Below, piece after piece: positions 19,863 through 28,594 of a DNA stretch of 64,000 bases (position 1 is the first letter of the stretch; each line of letters begins with the position of its first letter). Source of the DNA: Actinomadura chibensis NBRC 106107. GTDB taxonomy: Bacteria; Actinomycetota; Actinomycetes; Streptosporangiales; Streptosporangiaceae. The notes beneath the pieces were generated by a model. The model ran no database searches. It was given only the letters and a program-made list of their open reading frames with translations, and had not been told where the DNA came from. Location: contig NZ_BCQP01000024.1 in assembly GCF_001552135.1 (NCBI RefSeq), forward strand, positions 124,001 through 188,000. Reading direction: 5' to 3'. The position numbers were made by a program, and so were the translations under genes.

Positions 19863-22183
19863 CCGTCGCGACGGCGTCCCGGCGGAGCACCGCGCGGCTG
19901 CTGGTCCGGCTCCTCGCCGGGACGGTGCGGGCCCGGCCGCGCCCGGTGGCGCGGCTCGCCGCCTGGTCGCTCGCCGAGGCGGTGCCGACGATCGTGTTCG
20001 GGCAGGCCGTCGCGCGGGCGGTGGACGCCTTCCGCGGCGGCCGCCCGGCGGTCGCGGCGTGCTGGCTCGCCGTCCTGGCCGTGTCCGCGGCGACCGGCGC
20101 CGCGGGGGCGCGCCGGCTCTACCGGCCCCTCGCCGACGTCGTCGAGCCGTTCCGGGACGAGCTGGTCCGCGCCGTCGCGGGCGGCGCGCTGCGGCGGTCG
20201 GCGGACGGCGGGCCCGACACGGGCGCGGTGGCCCGGCTCACCCACCAGGTGGAGATCGTCCGCGACACGTTCGGCGGGATCCTGATCGTGCTGCGCGGGT
20301 TCCTGTTCGCCACGGCGGGCGCGCTCGCCGGGATGGCGACGCTGATGCCGGAGGTGGCGCTGCTCGTCGTGCCGCCGCTCGCGGCCGGGCTCGGGCTGTT
20401 CGGCGCGGTGTTCGGCGCGGCGGCCGTCCGGCAGCGGCGGCTGATCGTCGGCGAGGAGCGGATCGCGGAGCGGACCACGGCCCTCGCCGAGGGACTGCGC
20501 GACGTCGTGGCCTGCGGCGGAGAGGACGGCCTGCGCGCCGTCCTCGGCCGGGACGTCGACGCGCAGGCCGCCGCCGCGCGGTCGGTGGCGCGGATGGCGG
20601 CGGTCCGGGCGCTGGCCCTCGCGATCGGCGGCTGGGGCCCGGCGCTGCTGATCCTCGGCGCGGCGCCCTGGCTCGTCGGCCGGGGCGCGACGGCGGGGAC
20701 GCTCGTCGGGGCGCTCGCCTACGTCCTGCACGGGCTGCATCCGGCGCTGGAGAGCCTGGTCGGCGGCATGGGCGGCAGCGGGCTGCGCCTCGCCGTCACG
20801 CTCGGCCGCATCCTGGAGACCAGCGCCCCTGTGAAAGAGGAGGACGACTTCGTCCCGCCCTTGGGCACGTTTCCGTCCGGCGGCACCGTCCGGGAACCGG
20901 CGGTGGAGCTGCGTGGGGTGACGTTCGCCTACGGCCCGGCGGCGGAGCCGGTCATCCGCGACCTGGACCTGGTCGTCCCGCCCGGGGAGCACCTCGCGGT
21001 CGTCGGCCCGAGCGGCATCGGCAAGTCGACGCTCGCCGCGCTCATCGCCGGGACGCTGCGCCCGCGCGCCGGACTCGTCCGGGTGGACGGCTCGCCCGCG
21101 GGCGACCCGAGCAGCCGGGTGCTCATCCCGCAGGAGGCGTACGTCTTCGACGGCACCCTGCGCGACAACCTCGTCTACCTGGCCCCGGCCGCCCCGCCCG
21201 CCGCGATCGCGCGGACCGTCATCGCGGTCGGGCTGGAGGAGCTGACCCGGCGCGTCGGCGGCCTCGACACGCCGCTCTACCCCGCCGCCCTGTCGGCCGG
21301 GGAGCGCCAGCTCATCGCGCTCGGCCGGGCCCACCTGGCGCCCGCCCCGCTGGTCGTCCTGGACGAGGCGGGCTCCCATCTGGACCCGGCCGCCGAGGCC
21401 GCGGCGGAGGAGGCGTTCGCCCGGCGTCCCGGCACGCTCATCGTCATCGCGCACCGGATGAGCTCGGCGCTGCGCGCCCGCCGCGTCCTCGTGCTGGACG
21501 GGACGCGCGCCGACCTCGGCGAGCACGCGGAGCTGCTCGCCCGCAGCCCGCTCTACCGCGACCTGCTCGGCCACTGGACGGCCGGAACGTCCCCGCGGGA
21601 CGCCGCCCCGGGGGCCGACGCCGGGCCGGGGTCACAGCCACCCCTCGTCCTGGGCGATGCGGATGGCCTGCACCCGGTTGCGCGCCCCGATCTTGCGGTT
21701 GATGCGGGACAGGTGGTTGCGGACGGTTCCGATCTCCAGCACGAGAGCGGCGGCTATCTGCGCCGCGGTGGCCCCGCGGGCGGCCAGGTCGAGCACTTCG
21801 AGCTCGCGCTCGGTCAGCGGGCTGCGTCCGGTGGACAGCTCGGTGAAGACGAGGTCGGTGTCGACGACCCGCTCCCCGTCGGCGACGCGCCGGATCGCCC
21901 GGACGAGGTCGTCCAGGGTGGTGTCCTTGAGCACCAGCCCGGCCGCCCGCGCCTCGACCGCCCGCCGCACGTCCCCGGGCCGGTGGCGGTTCGCCATCAG
22001 GACGGCGACGCACCCGGGGACCTCATCGCGCAGGGCCCGCGTCACGGCGAATCCGTCGAGGCCCGGAAGATCGATGTCGATCAAAGCGACGTCGGGCGAG
22101 TATTCGCGGCAGACCTCGGGCACCCGCCTTCCGGAATCGACGGTGGCCACGACTTTCCGGTACCCCGTCCAGCAGGGCGGTGA
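19859..22183 (+). CDS. ABC exporter for the lanthipeptide, second half, with unexplained C-terminal read-through
   Basis: Membrane domain (about 15-300) plus ABC ATPase (about 345-570) with Walker A GPSGIGKST, a degenerate signature LSAGERQLIALGR, and Walker B LVVLDEAGSHLD. Conserved similarity ends near ELLARSPLYRDLLGHW (about 21579). The frame has no stop until 22183, adding about 200 residues that are antisense to the regulator gene at 21632-22232. The tail looks like low-complexity shadow sequence, so either the protein is really extended or the natural stop has been lost. The exporter function is secure; the 3' end is not. Confidence 0.8.
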   Translation: MTVATASRRSTARLLVRLLAGTVRARPRPVARLAAWSLAEAVPTIVFGQAVARAVDAFRGGRPAVAACWLAVLAVSAATGAAGARRLYRPLADVVEPFRDELVRAVAGGALRRSADGGPDTGAVARLTHQVEIVRDTFGGILIVLRGFLFATAGALAGMATLMPEVALLVVPPLAAGLGLFGAVFGAAAVRQRRLIVGEERIAERTTALAEGLRDVVACGGEDGLRAVLGRDVDAQAAAARSVARMAAVRALALAIGGWGPALLILGAAPWLVGRGATAGTLVGALAYVLHGLHPALESLVGGMGGSGLRLAVTLGRILETSAPVKEEDDFVPPLGTFPSGGTVREPAVELRGVTFAYGPAAEPVIRDLDLVVPPGEHLAVVGPSGIGKSTLAALIAGTLRPRAGLVRVDGSPAGDPSSRVLIPQEAYVFDGTLRDNLVYLAPAAPPAAIARTVIAVGLEELTRRVGGLDTPLYPAALSAGERQLIALGRAHLAPAPLVVLDEAGSHLDPAAEAAAEEAFARRPGTLIVIAHRMSSALRARRVLVLDGTRADLGEHAELLARSPLYRDLLGHWTAGTSPRDAAPGADAGPGSQPPLVLGDADGLHPVARPDLAVDAGQVVADGSDLQHESGGYLRRGGPAGGQVEHFELALGQRAASGGQLGEDEVGVDDPLPVGDAPDRPDEVVQGGVLEHQPGRPRLDRPPHVPGPVAVRHQDGDAPGDLIAQGPRHGESVEARKIDVDQSDVGRVFAADLGHPPSGIDGGHDFPVPRPAGR

Positions 22184-22232
22184 GCCCGCCGCGGACGAGA
22201 CCCACACTCTCGGCGATCAGAATCCGAATCAT
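21632..22232 (-). pseudogene. RamR/AmfR-like LuxR response regulator, frameshifted
   Basis: Two frames together make one NarL-type regulator. The N-terminus MIRILIAESVGLVRGGLTALLDG starts at the ATG at 22232; the rest (KVVATVDSG, then PDVALIDIDLPGLDGF with the phospho-acceptor, LKDTT, and a LuxR helix-turn-helix TAAQIAAALVLEIGTVRNHL) continues one base out of frame. Removing one base from the run of four C at 22163-22166 (G on the coding strand) rejoins it. The usual Thr-Ser-Phe stretch of the receiver reads LMANR. Located convergent to the exporters, as ramR/amfR are placed beside ramCSAB. A sequencing error or a real mutation are both possible; a shorter in-frame product from 22207 also exists. 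Confidence 0.8.
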
Positions 22233-22751
22233 GGCACGGCTCCACCCGACAAAGGGTGAACCAACGCCCCGCCTCGCGTCAATTACTCTCCGCTGTGCGT
22301 CTTGAATCGTCGAGTCGGCGGCCTCTCTTCCACAGCGACCGCCCGCCACCGGCCTGATCAGCGCGACGACCGGGCACTCGGGAGCCCCTTTCTAGGTGGA
22401 TAGAAGGGGTCCTTTGAAAAGGCGGTTCGTAGAATGATGTGGCCGGATCCGGCAAACCTCGCCCGGTCATCGCCGACGGCCCATTGACGGGGACCTGGAA
22501 ACAGCGGTTAATTCCTGGAAGAACGCTCACCGCCGCTTCCCGGCAGGGATCAATTGCCGGATAGCGGGCCCACCCGACGACCGCCGCCCGGCTCCGCATT
22601 AGCCGGGTAAAACATTCTTCAACTTTCCCGGCCCGAAAGAATAATCGTAATTCCTATCTATAATATGGAGTTCGCTTGATCGCCGAGCGGCGCTCTCGCG
22701 CCCGGGGATAACGTTCGGGACGTTGCCCAGAACGTCGACCAGGGAGGCGCG
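22233..22751. other. 519-bp gap between regulator and O-methyltransferase
   Basis: No convincing gene is seen. The sequence is AT-richer than its neighbours. An inverted repeat, CCCCTTTCTA (22385-22394) and TAGAAGGGG (22401-22409), sits about 150 bp upstream of the regulator start. A perfect TATAAT hexamer occurs at 22659-22664 without a clear -35 partner. The region probably carries the divergent promoters. Confidence 0.4.
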
Positions 22752-23765
22752 ATGGCCGAGGAGGAGTCCCGGTGGGGCGGGGAGCTGTGGGCGGCCGCCG
22801 ATCTGGTCACCCCGATGGCCGTCCGGGTCGCGGCGACGCTCCGGCTCGCCGACCACATCGCCGCCGGACGCCGCACACCCGAGTCGCTGGCCGCCGTGGT
22901 CGACGCCGACGAGGACGCCCTGCGGCGGCTGCTGGCCCACCTCGTGACCGCCCGCGTCCTGTCCCGGGCGGCGGACGGCTCCTACGGCTTGACGCCCCTC
23001 GGCGAGCAGCTCCGCGACGACGCTCCGGACGGCGTGCGCCCTTGGCTCGACCTGGAGAACGCCATCGGGCGCGCCGACCTGTGCTTCGTCGAGCTGCTGC
23101 ACACCGTCCGCACCGGAGAGCCCGCGTATCCGCGACACTTCGGCCGCCCGTACTGGGACGACCTCTCCGCGAACCCCGCGCTTGGAGCGTCGTTCGACGC
23201 CCTGATGGGCTCCCGGCTGGCGGCGGACGCGCCCGTCGTCGCCGACGCCTACCCCTGGGGCGACCTCGGCCACGTGGTCGACGTCGGCGGCGGGAACGGC
23301 AGCCTGCTGATCGCTATCCTGCGCGCCCACCCGTCCCTGCGCGGGACGGTGGTCGACCTTCCCGGCCCCGCGGCCCGCGCCGCCGAGGCCATCTCGGCGG
23401 CCGGGCTGAGCGACCGCGCCGACGCGCGGCCGGGCAGCTTCTTCGACGCCCTTCCGGCGGGGGCGGGCGGCTATGTTCTCTCGGGCGTCCTCCACGACTG
23501 GGACGACGAGCACGCCGCCCGCATCCTGCGGCGGTGCGCGGACGCCGTCCCGGAGTCGGGGAGGGTGCTCGTCCTGGACCACGTCGCCGACACGGCGGAC
23601 GGCCCGCCCGACACCGAGGGAGACCTGCGCATGCTCTGCTACGTCCGGGGCCGGGAGCGCACGATCGGGCGGCTGCGCGAGCTGGCGGCGACGGCCGGGC
23701 TGAGGGTCGACGCGGTCGTCCCGACGGGCCCCCGCTCGATCGTCGAGATGCGTCCCGCCGGATGA
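22752..23765 (+). CDS. SAM-dependent O-methyltransferase (Methyltransf_2 type)
   Basis: A 337-residue enzyme with an N-terminal winged-helix dimerisation domain (about 10-100) and a C-terminal Rossmann domain. The SAM site DVGGGNGSLL and the GVLHDWDDEHAARIL block, which carries the catalytic His region, are typical of small-molecule O-methyltransferases in secondary metabolism. It is divergent from the lanthipeptide regulator, and no biosynthetic partner genes are adjacent. The start follows a GGGAGGCG site. Substrate unknown. Confidence 0.88.
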   Translation: MAEEESRWGGELWAAADLVTPMAVRVAATLRLADHIAAGRRTPESLAAVVDADEDALRRLLAHLVTARVLSRAADGSYGLTPLGEQLRDDAPDGVRPWLDLENAIGRADLCFVELLHTVRTGEPAYPRHFGRPYWDDLSANPALGASFDALMGSRLAADAPVVADAYPWGDLGHVVDVGGGNGSLLIAILRAHPSLRGTVVDLPGPAARAAEAISAAGLSDRADARPGSFFDALPAGAGGYVLSGVLHDWDDEHAARILRRCADAVPESGRVLVLDHVADTADGPPDTEGDLRMLCYVRGRERTIGRLRELAATAGLRVDAVVPTGPRSIVEMRPAG

Positions 23766-23781
23766 GCTGAACCTCGCCGCC

Positions 23782-24708
23782 ATGGAACTGGAATTCCGGC
23801 ATCTCCGGGTCGTCCTCGCGCTGGTGGACACCGGCTCCCTCACCGGCGCGGCGGCCCAGCTCGGCATCACCCAGCCCGCCGTGTCGGAGACGCTGCGCCG
23901 GGCCGAGCGGGTCGCGGGCGGCGCCCTGTTCCGGCGGGGCGCGCACGGCGCGACGCCCACGCCGCTCGGCGAGCTGGTCGCGGCGCACGCGCGCAACGTC
24001 CTCGACTCGCTGACACGGTTGAAGGCCACCGGATCGGCGCTGCGGCTGAGCTGCACGCCGTGCACGCTGCAGCCGCACCTCGTCGTCCTCGCGGCGGAGG
24101 CGCTGGGGACGGCCGCCGACGTCCGCGCGGCGCCCGCCCGCGCCGCGCCCGTGGAACTCGTCGCGGACGGGCGCGCGCACGCCGTCCTCGCGACGGACTT
24201 CCCCGGCCACGAGCATCCCGAGCTGCCCGGCATGCGGCGCACCGCGGTCGCGGACGAGCCGCTCTTCGTCGCCGTCCCCGAGGCGACGGCCGCCCGCGGC
24301 GAGATCGCCCTCGCTGACCTGGCCGACCGCACCTGGGCGGTGACGCCCGCCGGGGACCGCCGCCGCGCCTACCTCCTCGACGTCCTCACCCGCGCCGGGA
24401 TCCGCGCCCGGGTGCGGACGGTCGACTTCGGTGCGGCGTACGGGCTGGTCGAGCTGGGCCGGGTGGTGCTGCCCGTCATGCCGGGCGCCAGGCCACGGGC
24501 GGGCGTCGCGCTCCGCCCGCTCGCGGGCGCCCCGCTGGTGGTGCGGACGAGCCTGTTCTGGCGGGCGGACGGTCCGCTGCGTCCCGGCGACGTCCGCCGC
24601 CTGCGCGACCGGCTGGCGGACGCGCAGCACACCCTGGTCGAGCGGACCCCGCTCTACCGGACATGGCTCACCGACCACCCCGACTGGGAGACCACGCCCC
24701 CAGCCTGA
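23782..24708 (+). CDS. LysR-family transcriptional regulator
   Basis: A 308-residue LTTR. The helix-turn-helix lies at residues 3-62 (FRHLRVVLALVDTGSLTGAA then LGITQPAVSETLRRAE). The substrate-binding domain follows but is weakly conserved and Ala-rich. It starts 16 nt after the O-methyltransferase stop and is probably cotranscribed with it. It resembles the convergent LysR gene at 24734 (both begin MELE-x-RHLR), suggesting the two are paralogues. Confidence 0.88.
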   Translation: MELEFRHLRVVLALVDTGSLTGAAAQLGITQPAVSETLRRAERVAGGALFRRGAHGATPTPLGELVAAHARNVLDSLTRLKATGSALRLSCTPCTLQPHLVVLAAEALGTAADVRAAPARAAPVELVADGRAHAVLATDFPGHEHPELPGMRRTAVADEPLFVAVPEATAARGEIALADLADRTWAVTPAGDRRRAYLLDVLTRAGIRARVRTVDFGAAYGLVELGRVVLPVMPGARPRAGVALRPLAGAPLVVRTSLFWRADGPLRPGDVRRLRDRLADAQHTLVERTPLYRTWLTDHPDWETTPPA

Positions 24709-24753
24709 CGCCGATCTCAGCCTGACGCCGAGTTCAGCCTGACGCCGAGCCGA
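24703..24753. repeat. 17-bp direct repeat, three copies
   Basis: Three tandem copies of GCCTGACGCCGANNTCA occur at 24703-24719, 24720-24736 and 24737-24753. The first copy contains the stop of one LysR gene and the second contains the stop of the convergent one, so the array bridges the two 3' ends. Confidence 0.85.
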
Positions 24754-25684
24754 GCCAGCCGTCGTTGCGGTCGAACCAGCCGGGCACCCGGCTCCGCGTC
24801 CGCGCCGCCCGCCGGTACAGGCGGACCAGCTCGGCGGCGACGCGCTCCGCTTGCGGGCGGCACGGGGACGACGCCAGCAGCACGTGCCGCATCCGGAGCG
24901 GCGCGCCGCGCACCTCCGCCGCCGGGCCCGGCACGCCGCCGTGTCCGGTGAGGGCCTGCACCAGCGTCACCACGGGGTCGCCGCGCCGCACCGCCTGCGC
25001 GGCGCTGAGGAGGGCCGGGGTGCGGATCAGCGGCGTCCGCAGACCGGCGGCGGTGCAGACGTCCCGGATATGCCCCGCGCATTCGTCGCCGTCGTAGCGA
25101 TCCATCAGCCACACGAATTCCACCAATTCGGCCAGCTCGACGACGCCATTGTGCTCGATCTCCGGGGGCACCGTGACGAACACCGGCTCAACGCCGATCT
25201 CGATCAGCTCGACGCCTTCGGGGACGAAGCATTCCCGGCCGGGAAAGTCGACGTGCAGGACGAGGTCGAGTTCGCCTCCGACGAGCGCGGCGACGGCCTC
25301 GGCGCGGTTCTCCACGACGACGAGGTCCACCGGCCGCTCCGGCACCGCGCTGGAGGCCGCCTCGCCGAGGAACGCCGCGGGCCCGGTCGGCAGGGCGCCG
25401 ACCCGCAACTGCGGCCGGTCCCGCAGGGCGCGCATCGCGCGGGCCAGATCGTCCAGGTCGGCGAGGATCGCGCGGGCCCGCTCCAGGACGGCCTCGCCCA
25501 GCGGCGTCGGCGCCACACCCTGCGGCGTCCGGTCGAACAGGGCGCCGCCGACGGCCTCCTCGATCCGGCGGAGCTGCGCCGTCAGCGCGGGCTGGGAGGC
25601 GCCGAGCCGGGCCGCGGCCCGGGTGAGGCTGCCGTCCGCGCTGATCGCGTCGAGCATCCTCAGATGGCGGACCTCCAACTCCAT
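24734..25684 (-). CDS. LysR-family regulator divergent from snapalysin (SnpR-like)
   Basis: A 316-residue LTTR with the helix-turn-helix at the N-terminus (RHLRMLDAISADGSLTRAAA, LGASQPALTAQLRRIEE). It is transcribed away from the snapalysin gene. In Streptomyces the snapalysin gene is likewise paired with a divergent LysR-type activator (snpR), so this protein probably activates the protease gene. The ATG at 25684 (MELEVRHL) fits the family; a longer frame begins at 25720. Confidence 0.88.
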   Translation of the reverse strand: MELEVRHLRMLDAISADGSLTRAAARLGASQPALTAQLRRIEEAVGGALFDRTPQGVAPTPLGEAVLERARAILADLDDLARAMRALRDRPQLRVGALPTGPAAFLGEAASSAVPERPVDLVVVENRAEAVAALVGGELDLVLHVDFPGRECFVPEGVELIEIGVEPVFVTVPPEIEHNGVVELAELVEFVWLMDRYDGDECAGHIRDVCTAAGLRTPLIRTPALLSAAQAVRRGDPVVTLVQALTGHGGVPGPAAEVRGAPLRMRHVLLASSPCRPQAERVAAELVRLYRRAARTRSRVPGWFDRNDGWLGSASG

Positions 25685-25871
25685 GCCCGGATTATGCGCC
25701 CGTTCCCGCACCCCCGCCACGAGACGACTAAAAGCGGGCCATCAATAGATGTTATGGGAATTTGTGATGTTCGCTACCGGTCGTTATCCGGTTACCCTCC
25801 ATCGAGCCGGTGCGTCGCCGACACGGGGGAACCGGCCGGTCATTACCGTCCATCGGGAAAGGAGCCGGAAG

Positions 25872-26450
25872 TTGTCCCCACCCAGATTCATCGTCGCGAT
25901 GCTCGCCGGCGTCGCCGCGCTCGTCCTCACCGGCACGCCGAGCGCGTCCGCCGTCCCCGCCGCGCCCGCTCCGGCGGCGGTGCGGACGATCTACTACGAC
26001 GCGAGCCGGGCCGCCGAACTCAGCTCCCTCGTCGACCAGGCGGCCGACATCTGGAACACGCGCGTCACGTCCGTCCGGCTGGAGAAGGGGCAGGCGGGCA
26101 TCTCGGTCAGCACCGCCCAGAACGGGCCCGCTCCCGGGATGGCGAGCTGCGTCGGCTGCACGCGCGGGCAGATCACCTTCTACCGCAACCAGATCCAGCA
26201 GTCCGGCGCGGGTCCGCTGCGCGTGGTCGTGCACGAGTTCGGGCACATCCTCAGCCTCGAACACCCGCCGGACATCGGGAACTGCGACAAGGTGATGGCC
26301 GGCGGACGGTGCGACAACCCGTACCCGAACGCCGACGAGGTCGCCGCCGTCCAGCGCTTCTGGAGCGGCGTCCGGCGGCCCGTCCGGCCCGCGCCCGGGC
26401 ACGCCGAGGAGCGCTCGACGCTCGGCGCCCCCGCGCTCGTGAGCCGGTAG
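25872..26450 (+). CDS. snapalysin-family secreted zinc metalloprotease (M7)
   Basis: A 192-residue preprotein. A signal peptide (about residues 1-30, ending SASA) precedes a short pro-segment and the catalytic domain. The zinc site is HEFGHILSLEH followed by PPD; CDKVMAGG and CDNPYPNADE complete the snapalysin fold, with Cys pairs. The start is set at TTG 25872 because AAAGGAG lies 7 nt upstream and translation from there gives a clean signal peptide. Snapalysins are small neutral proteases that cleave milk proteins. The adjacent LysR gene is the likely activator. Confidence 0.9.
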   Translation: MSPPRFIVAMLAGVAALVLTGTPSASAVPAAPAPAAVRTIYYDASRAAELSSLVDQAADIWNTRVTSVRLEKGQAGISVSTAQNGPAPGMASCVGCTRGQITFYRNQIQQSGAGPLRVVVHEFGHILSLEHPPDIGNCDKVMAGGRCDNPYPNADEVAAVQRFWSGVRRPVRPAPGHAEERSTLGAPALVSR

Positions 26451-26507
26451 CACGTCCGCTGTTTCGTCCCGCGGAGACGGTCAGGGACCCCGCCTCCCGC
26501 GTGACGG

Positions 26508-26543
26508 CTCGGTGCCCCCGTCCGTTGAGGCGGGGGCACCGAG
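26508..26543 (+). terminator. hairpin after the snapalysin gene
   Basis: A perfect 13-bp stem (26508-26520 and 26531-26543) with a 10-nt loop follows the snapalysin stop by about 57 nt. It has no U-tract, as is common in high-GC actinobacteria. Confidence 0.65.
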
Positions 26544-26615
26544 CATGCGCGCCTACCGCCGAACCTAGGATTTGAGGTTCGCTACAGGCCGGTGGCCAGG
26601 GGAAAGGCGGACGTC

Positions 26616-27545
26616 ATGGCGATGGAGCAGTGGGAACCGCACACCGTGACCAGCGCGGAGGTGGTGCGGCCCGGTCCGGTCGCCGCGCTGGCGGCGCTGT
26701 TCGACGACGGCCTGCCCGCGCCCGGCGCCGGGGACGCCCTGCCGCGCCTGTGGCACTGGGTCGCGCTGCCGCACTGGCCGGTGTCGTCGGAGGTGGGGCC
26801 GGACGGGCACCCGCGTCGTGGAACGTTCCTTCCGCCCATCGAGCTGCCCCGCCGCATGTTCGCCGGAGGCGAGGTCGCCTTCCACGGCGACCTGCGGGTC
26901 GGGGAGACGATCCGCCGGGAGTCGACGGTGGAATCGGTGAAGGAGAAGAGCGGGCAGTCCGGCGCGCTGGTGATCGTGGCCGTCCGGACCCGCCTCTTCG
27001 GCGACGGCGGCGAACTGCGCGTGGACGAACGCCAGGACCTGATCTACCGCGAGGCCGGTCCCACACCGTCTCCAGGTGAGCGGACTGAGGCGGAGCGGGG
27101 GGCGGTAGAGCGGGCGGAGGTGGAGCGGGCGGCGGAGCTGCGGCCGGTCGGGCGTCCGCTGCGTCGCGCGGACGCCTGGGCCTACGACTTCTCCACCGAC
27201 CCGACCCTGCTCATGCGTTTCTCCGCCGCCACCGCCAACGCGCACCGCATTCACTACGACTGGCCGTACGCGACGCGGGTCGAGGGCTATCCCGGGCTCG
27301 TCGTGCACGGCCCGCTGATGACGCTCACGCTGGCCGAGGCGTTCCGGCTCGAACGTCCGGACGACGCGATCTCCCGGCTGACCCACCGCAACATGGCGCC
27401 CCTTTTCTGCGGCCAGGCCGCGTCGGTGCGAGGCCGTCCCACGGCGGACGGCGTGGCACTCGACCTCCTGGGCCCGGACGGCGCGGGCGTGCGCACCGCC
27501 GTCAACATCGTCCCTTCCAGCGAAACGGCTGTTCAGGCGAGCTGA
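26616..27545 (+). CDS. MaoC-like hydratase (mesaconyl-C4-CoA hydratase/HTD2 type)
   Basis: A 309-residue double-hotdog protein. The N-terminal half has the LPPIELPRRMFAGGEV segment; the C-terminal half carries the hydratase core FSAATANAHRIHYDWPYA, then VEGYPGLVVHGPLMTLTL. It probably hydrates or dehydrates an acyl-CoA thioester. A stretch around residues 150-172 is a low-complexity Glu/Arg/Ala linker (ERTEAERGAVERAEVERAA). The ATG at 26616 follows GGGGAAAGG; an upstream GTG at 26592 is less well placed. Confidence 0.82.
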   Translation: MAMEQWEPHTVTSAEVVRPGPVAALAALFDDGLPAPGAGDALPRLWHWVALPHWPVSSEVGPDGHPRRGTFLPPIELPRRMFAGGEVAFHGDLRVGETIRRESTVESVKEKSGQSGALVIVAVRTRLFGDGGELRVDERQDLIYREAGPTPSPGERTEAERGAVERAEVERAAELRPVGRPLRRADAWAYDFSTDPTLLMRFSAATANAHRIHYDWPYATRVEGYPGLVVHGPLMTLTLAEAFRLERPDDAISRLTHRNMAPLFCGQAASVRGRPTADGVALDLLGPDGAGVRTAVNIVPSSETAVQAS

Positions 27546-27676
27546 CCCTCTCGGCGGTCACGGTGGTTGCCGCCGAGCCCATCGGGTACGGGCTCACTGT
27601 ACGCATCCGATCGAGTGCGAAGGGTCATCGACGCCCGCGGGCCGCGCGATGGCTCCGGCAGCGAAAGGGCCGAGCA

Positions 27677-28471
27677 GTGAAGCTCCAGTTCGTCGGGACA
27701 GGGTCGATCCTGACCGCCCGGATGAGCGCGTCCGCGCTCATCGACGGCAAGCTCCTCATCGACGCGCCGAACGGCTCCATGAAGGCGATGCGGCGGGCCG
27801 GGCTCGATCCGTCCGCCGTCGACATCTGCGTGATCACGCATTTCCACGCCGACCATTTCTTCGACATCGTCTTCCTGCTCCTGGAACAGGGGCTCCAGCG
27901 GACCCGGGACCGCGACCTCGTCCTGATCGGCCCGGAGGGCTTCTCCGGCCGCGTGGACCAGCTCTTCGAACTCAGCTATCCCGGCGTGTGGAAGGACATC
28001 AAGGCCAAGGTCTCGCCCCGCTACATCGAATTCGGCGAGGAAGGCGGCGAATGCTCCGAAGGCGGCTACGAGTTCCGGGCCCTCCCGATGAAGCACGCCG
28101 TTCCGACGCTCGGATACCTCATCACCGACACGGCGGGCGCGCGCCTCGGATACACCGGGGACACCGTCCACTGCCCGTCCGTCGACACGCTCGCGGCGGA
28201 GAGTTCGGTGCTCGTCCTCGACACGTCCTTCCTGAAGGGACGGGTCGGCCACATGGGTCTGGAGGACGTGGAGGCGATCGCGACTCAGCGGCCTGAACTG
28301 CACCTCATCGCCACGCACCTTGGGGACGAGGTCACGCGCTCCTCACGTCCGAACATCGTGTTCCCGGTCGACGGGCAGAGCTTCGACATCACGGCCCAGG
28401 GCCTCCAGATCGGCGCCCCACCCGCGCAGAACCAACGCCCCGACCACTCCACCCTCGGCCTCCCCCTCTAA
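27677..28471 (+). CDS. metallo-beta-lactamase-fold hydrolase (RNase Z-like family)
   Basis: A 264-residue MBL-fold protein. Metal-binding motifs in order are THFHADHFFD (HxHxDH), the second His in MKHAVPT, Asp in GYTGDTVH and His in IATHLGD. It opens with KLQFVGTGSI, typical of the ribonuclease Z/arylsulfatase-like branch. The GTG start at 27677 follows AAAGGG. The substrate cannot be told from the sequence. A hairpin with a T-run lies downstream. Confidence 0.85.
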   Translation: MKLQFVGTGSILTARMSASALIDGKLLIDAPNGSMKAMRRAGLDPSAVDICVITHFHADHFFDIVFLLLEQGLQRTRDRDLVLIGPEGFSGRVDQLFELSYPGVWKDIKAKVSPRYIEFGEEGGECSEGGYEFRALPMKHAVPTLGYLITDTAGARLGYTGDTVHCPSVDTLAAESSVLVLDTSFLKGRVGHMGLEDVEAIATQRPELHLIATHLGDEVTRSSRPNIVFPVDGQSFDITAQGLQIGAPPAQNQRPDHSTLGLPL

Positions 28472-28542
28472 CCATCAGAAAAGGCCGTCCCCAAGCGAAG
28501 GCCGCTCCCGAGCGAAGGCCGGTCACGAGAGAGGGCAAGTCC

Positions 28543-28586
28543 AGAGAGAGGACCGGCCCCGGGAGAGTGGGACCGGCCTCTCTTTT
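28543..28586 (+). terminator. intrinsic terminator after the MBL-fold gene
   Basis: An imperfect stem (AGAGAGGACCGGCCCC near 28545-28560, GGGACCGGCCTCTCT at 28569-28583) runs into TTTT (28583-28586). It lies between convergent genes and may serve both. The preceding 60 bp hold several degenerate copies of GCGAAGGCCG. Confidence 0.6.
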
Positions 28587-28594
28587 CGGGGCGG

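Noticed and set aside
22659..22664. TATAAT hexamer as a promoter for the O-methyltransferase.
   Set aside because: No acceptable -35 hexamer at 16-18 bp; kept only as a remark in the gap description.
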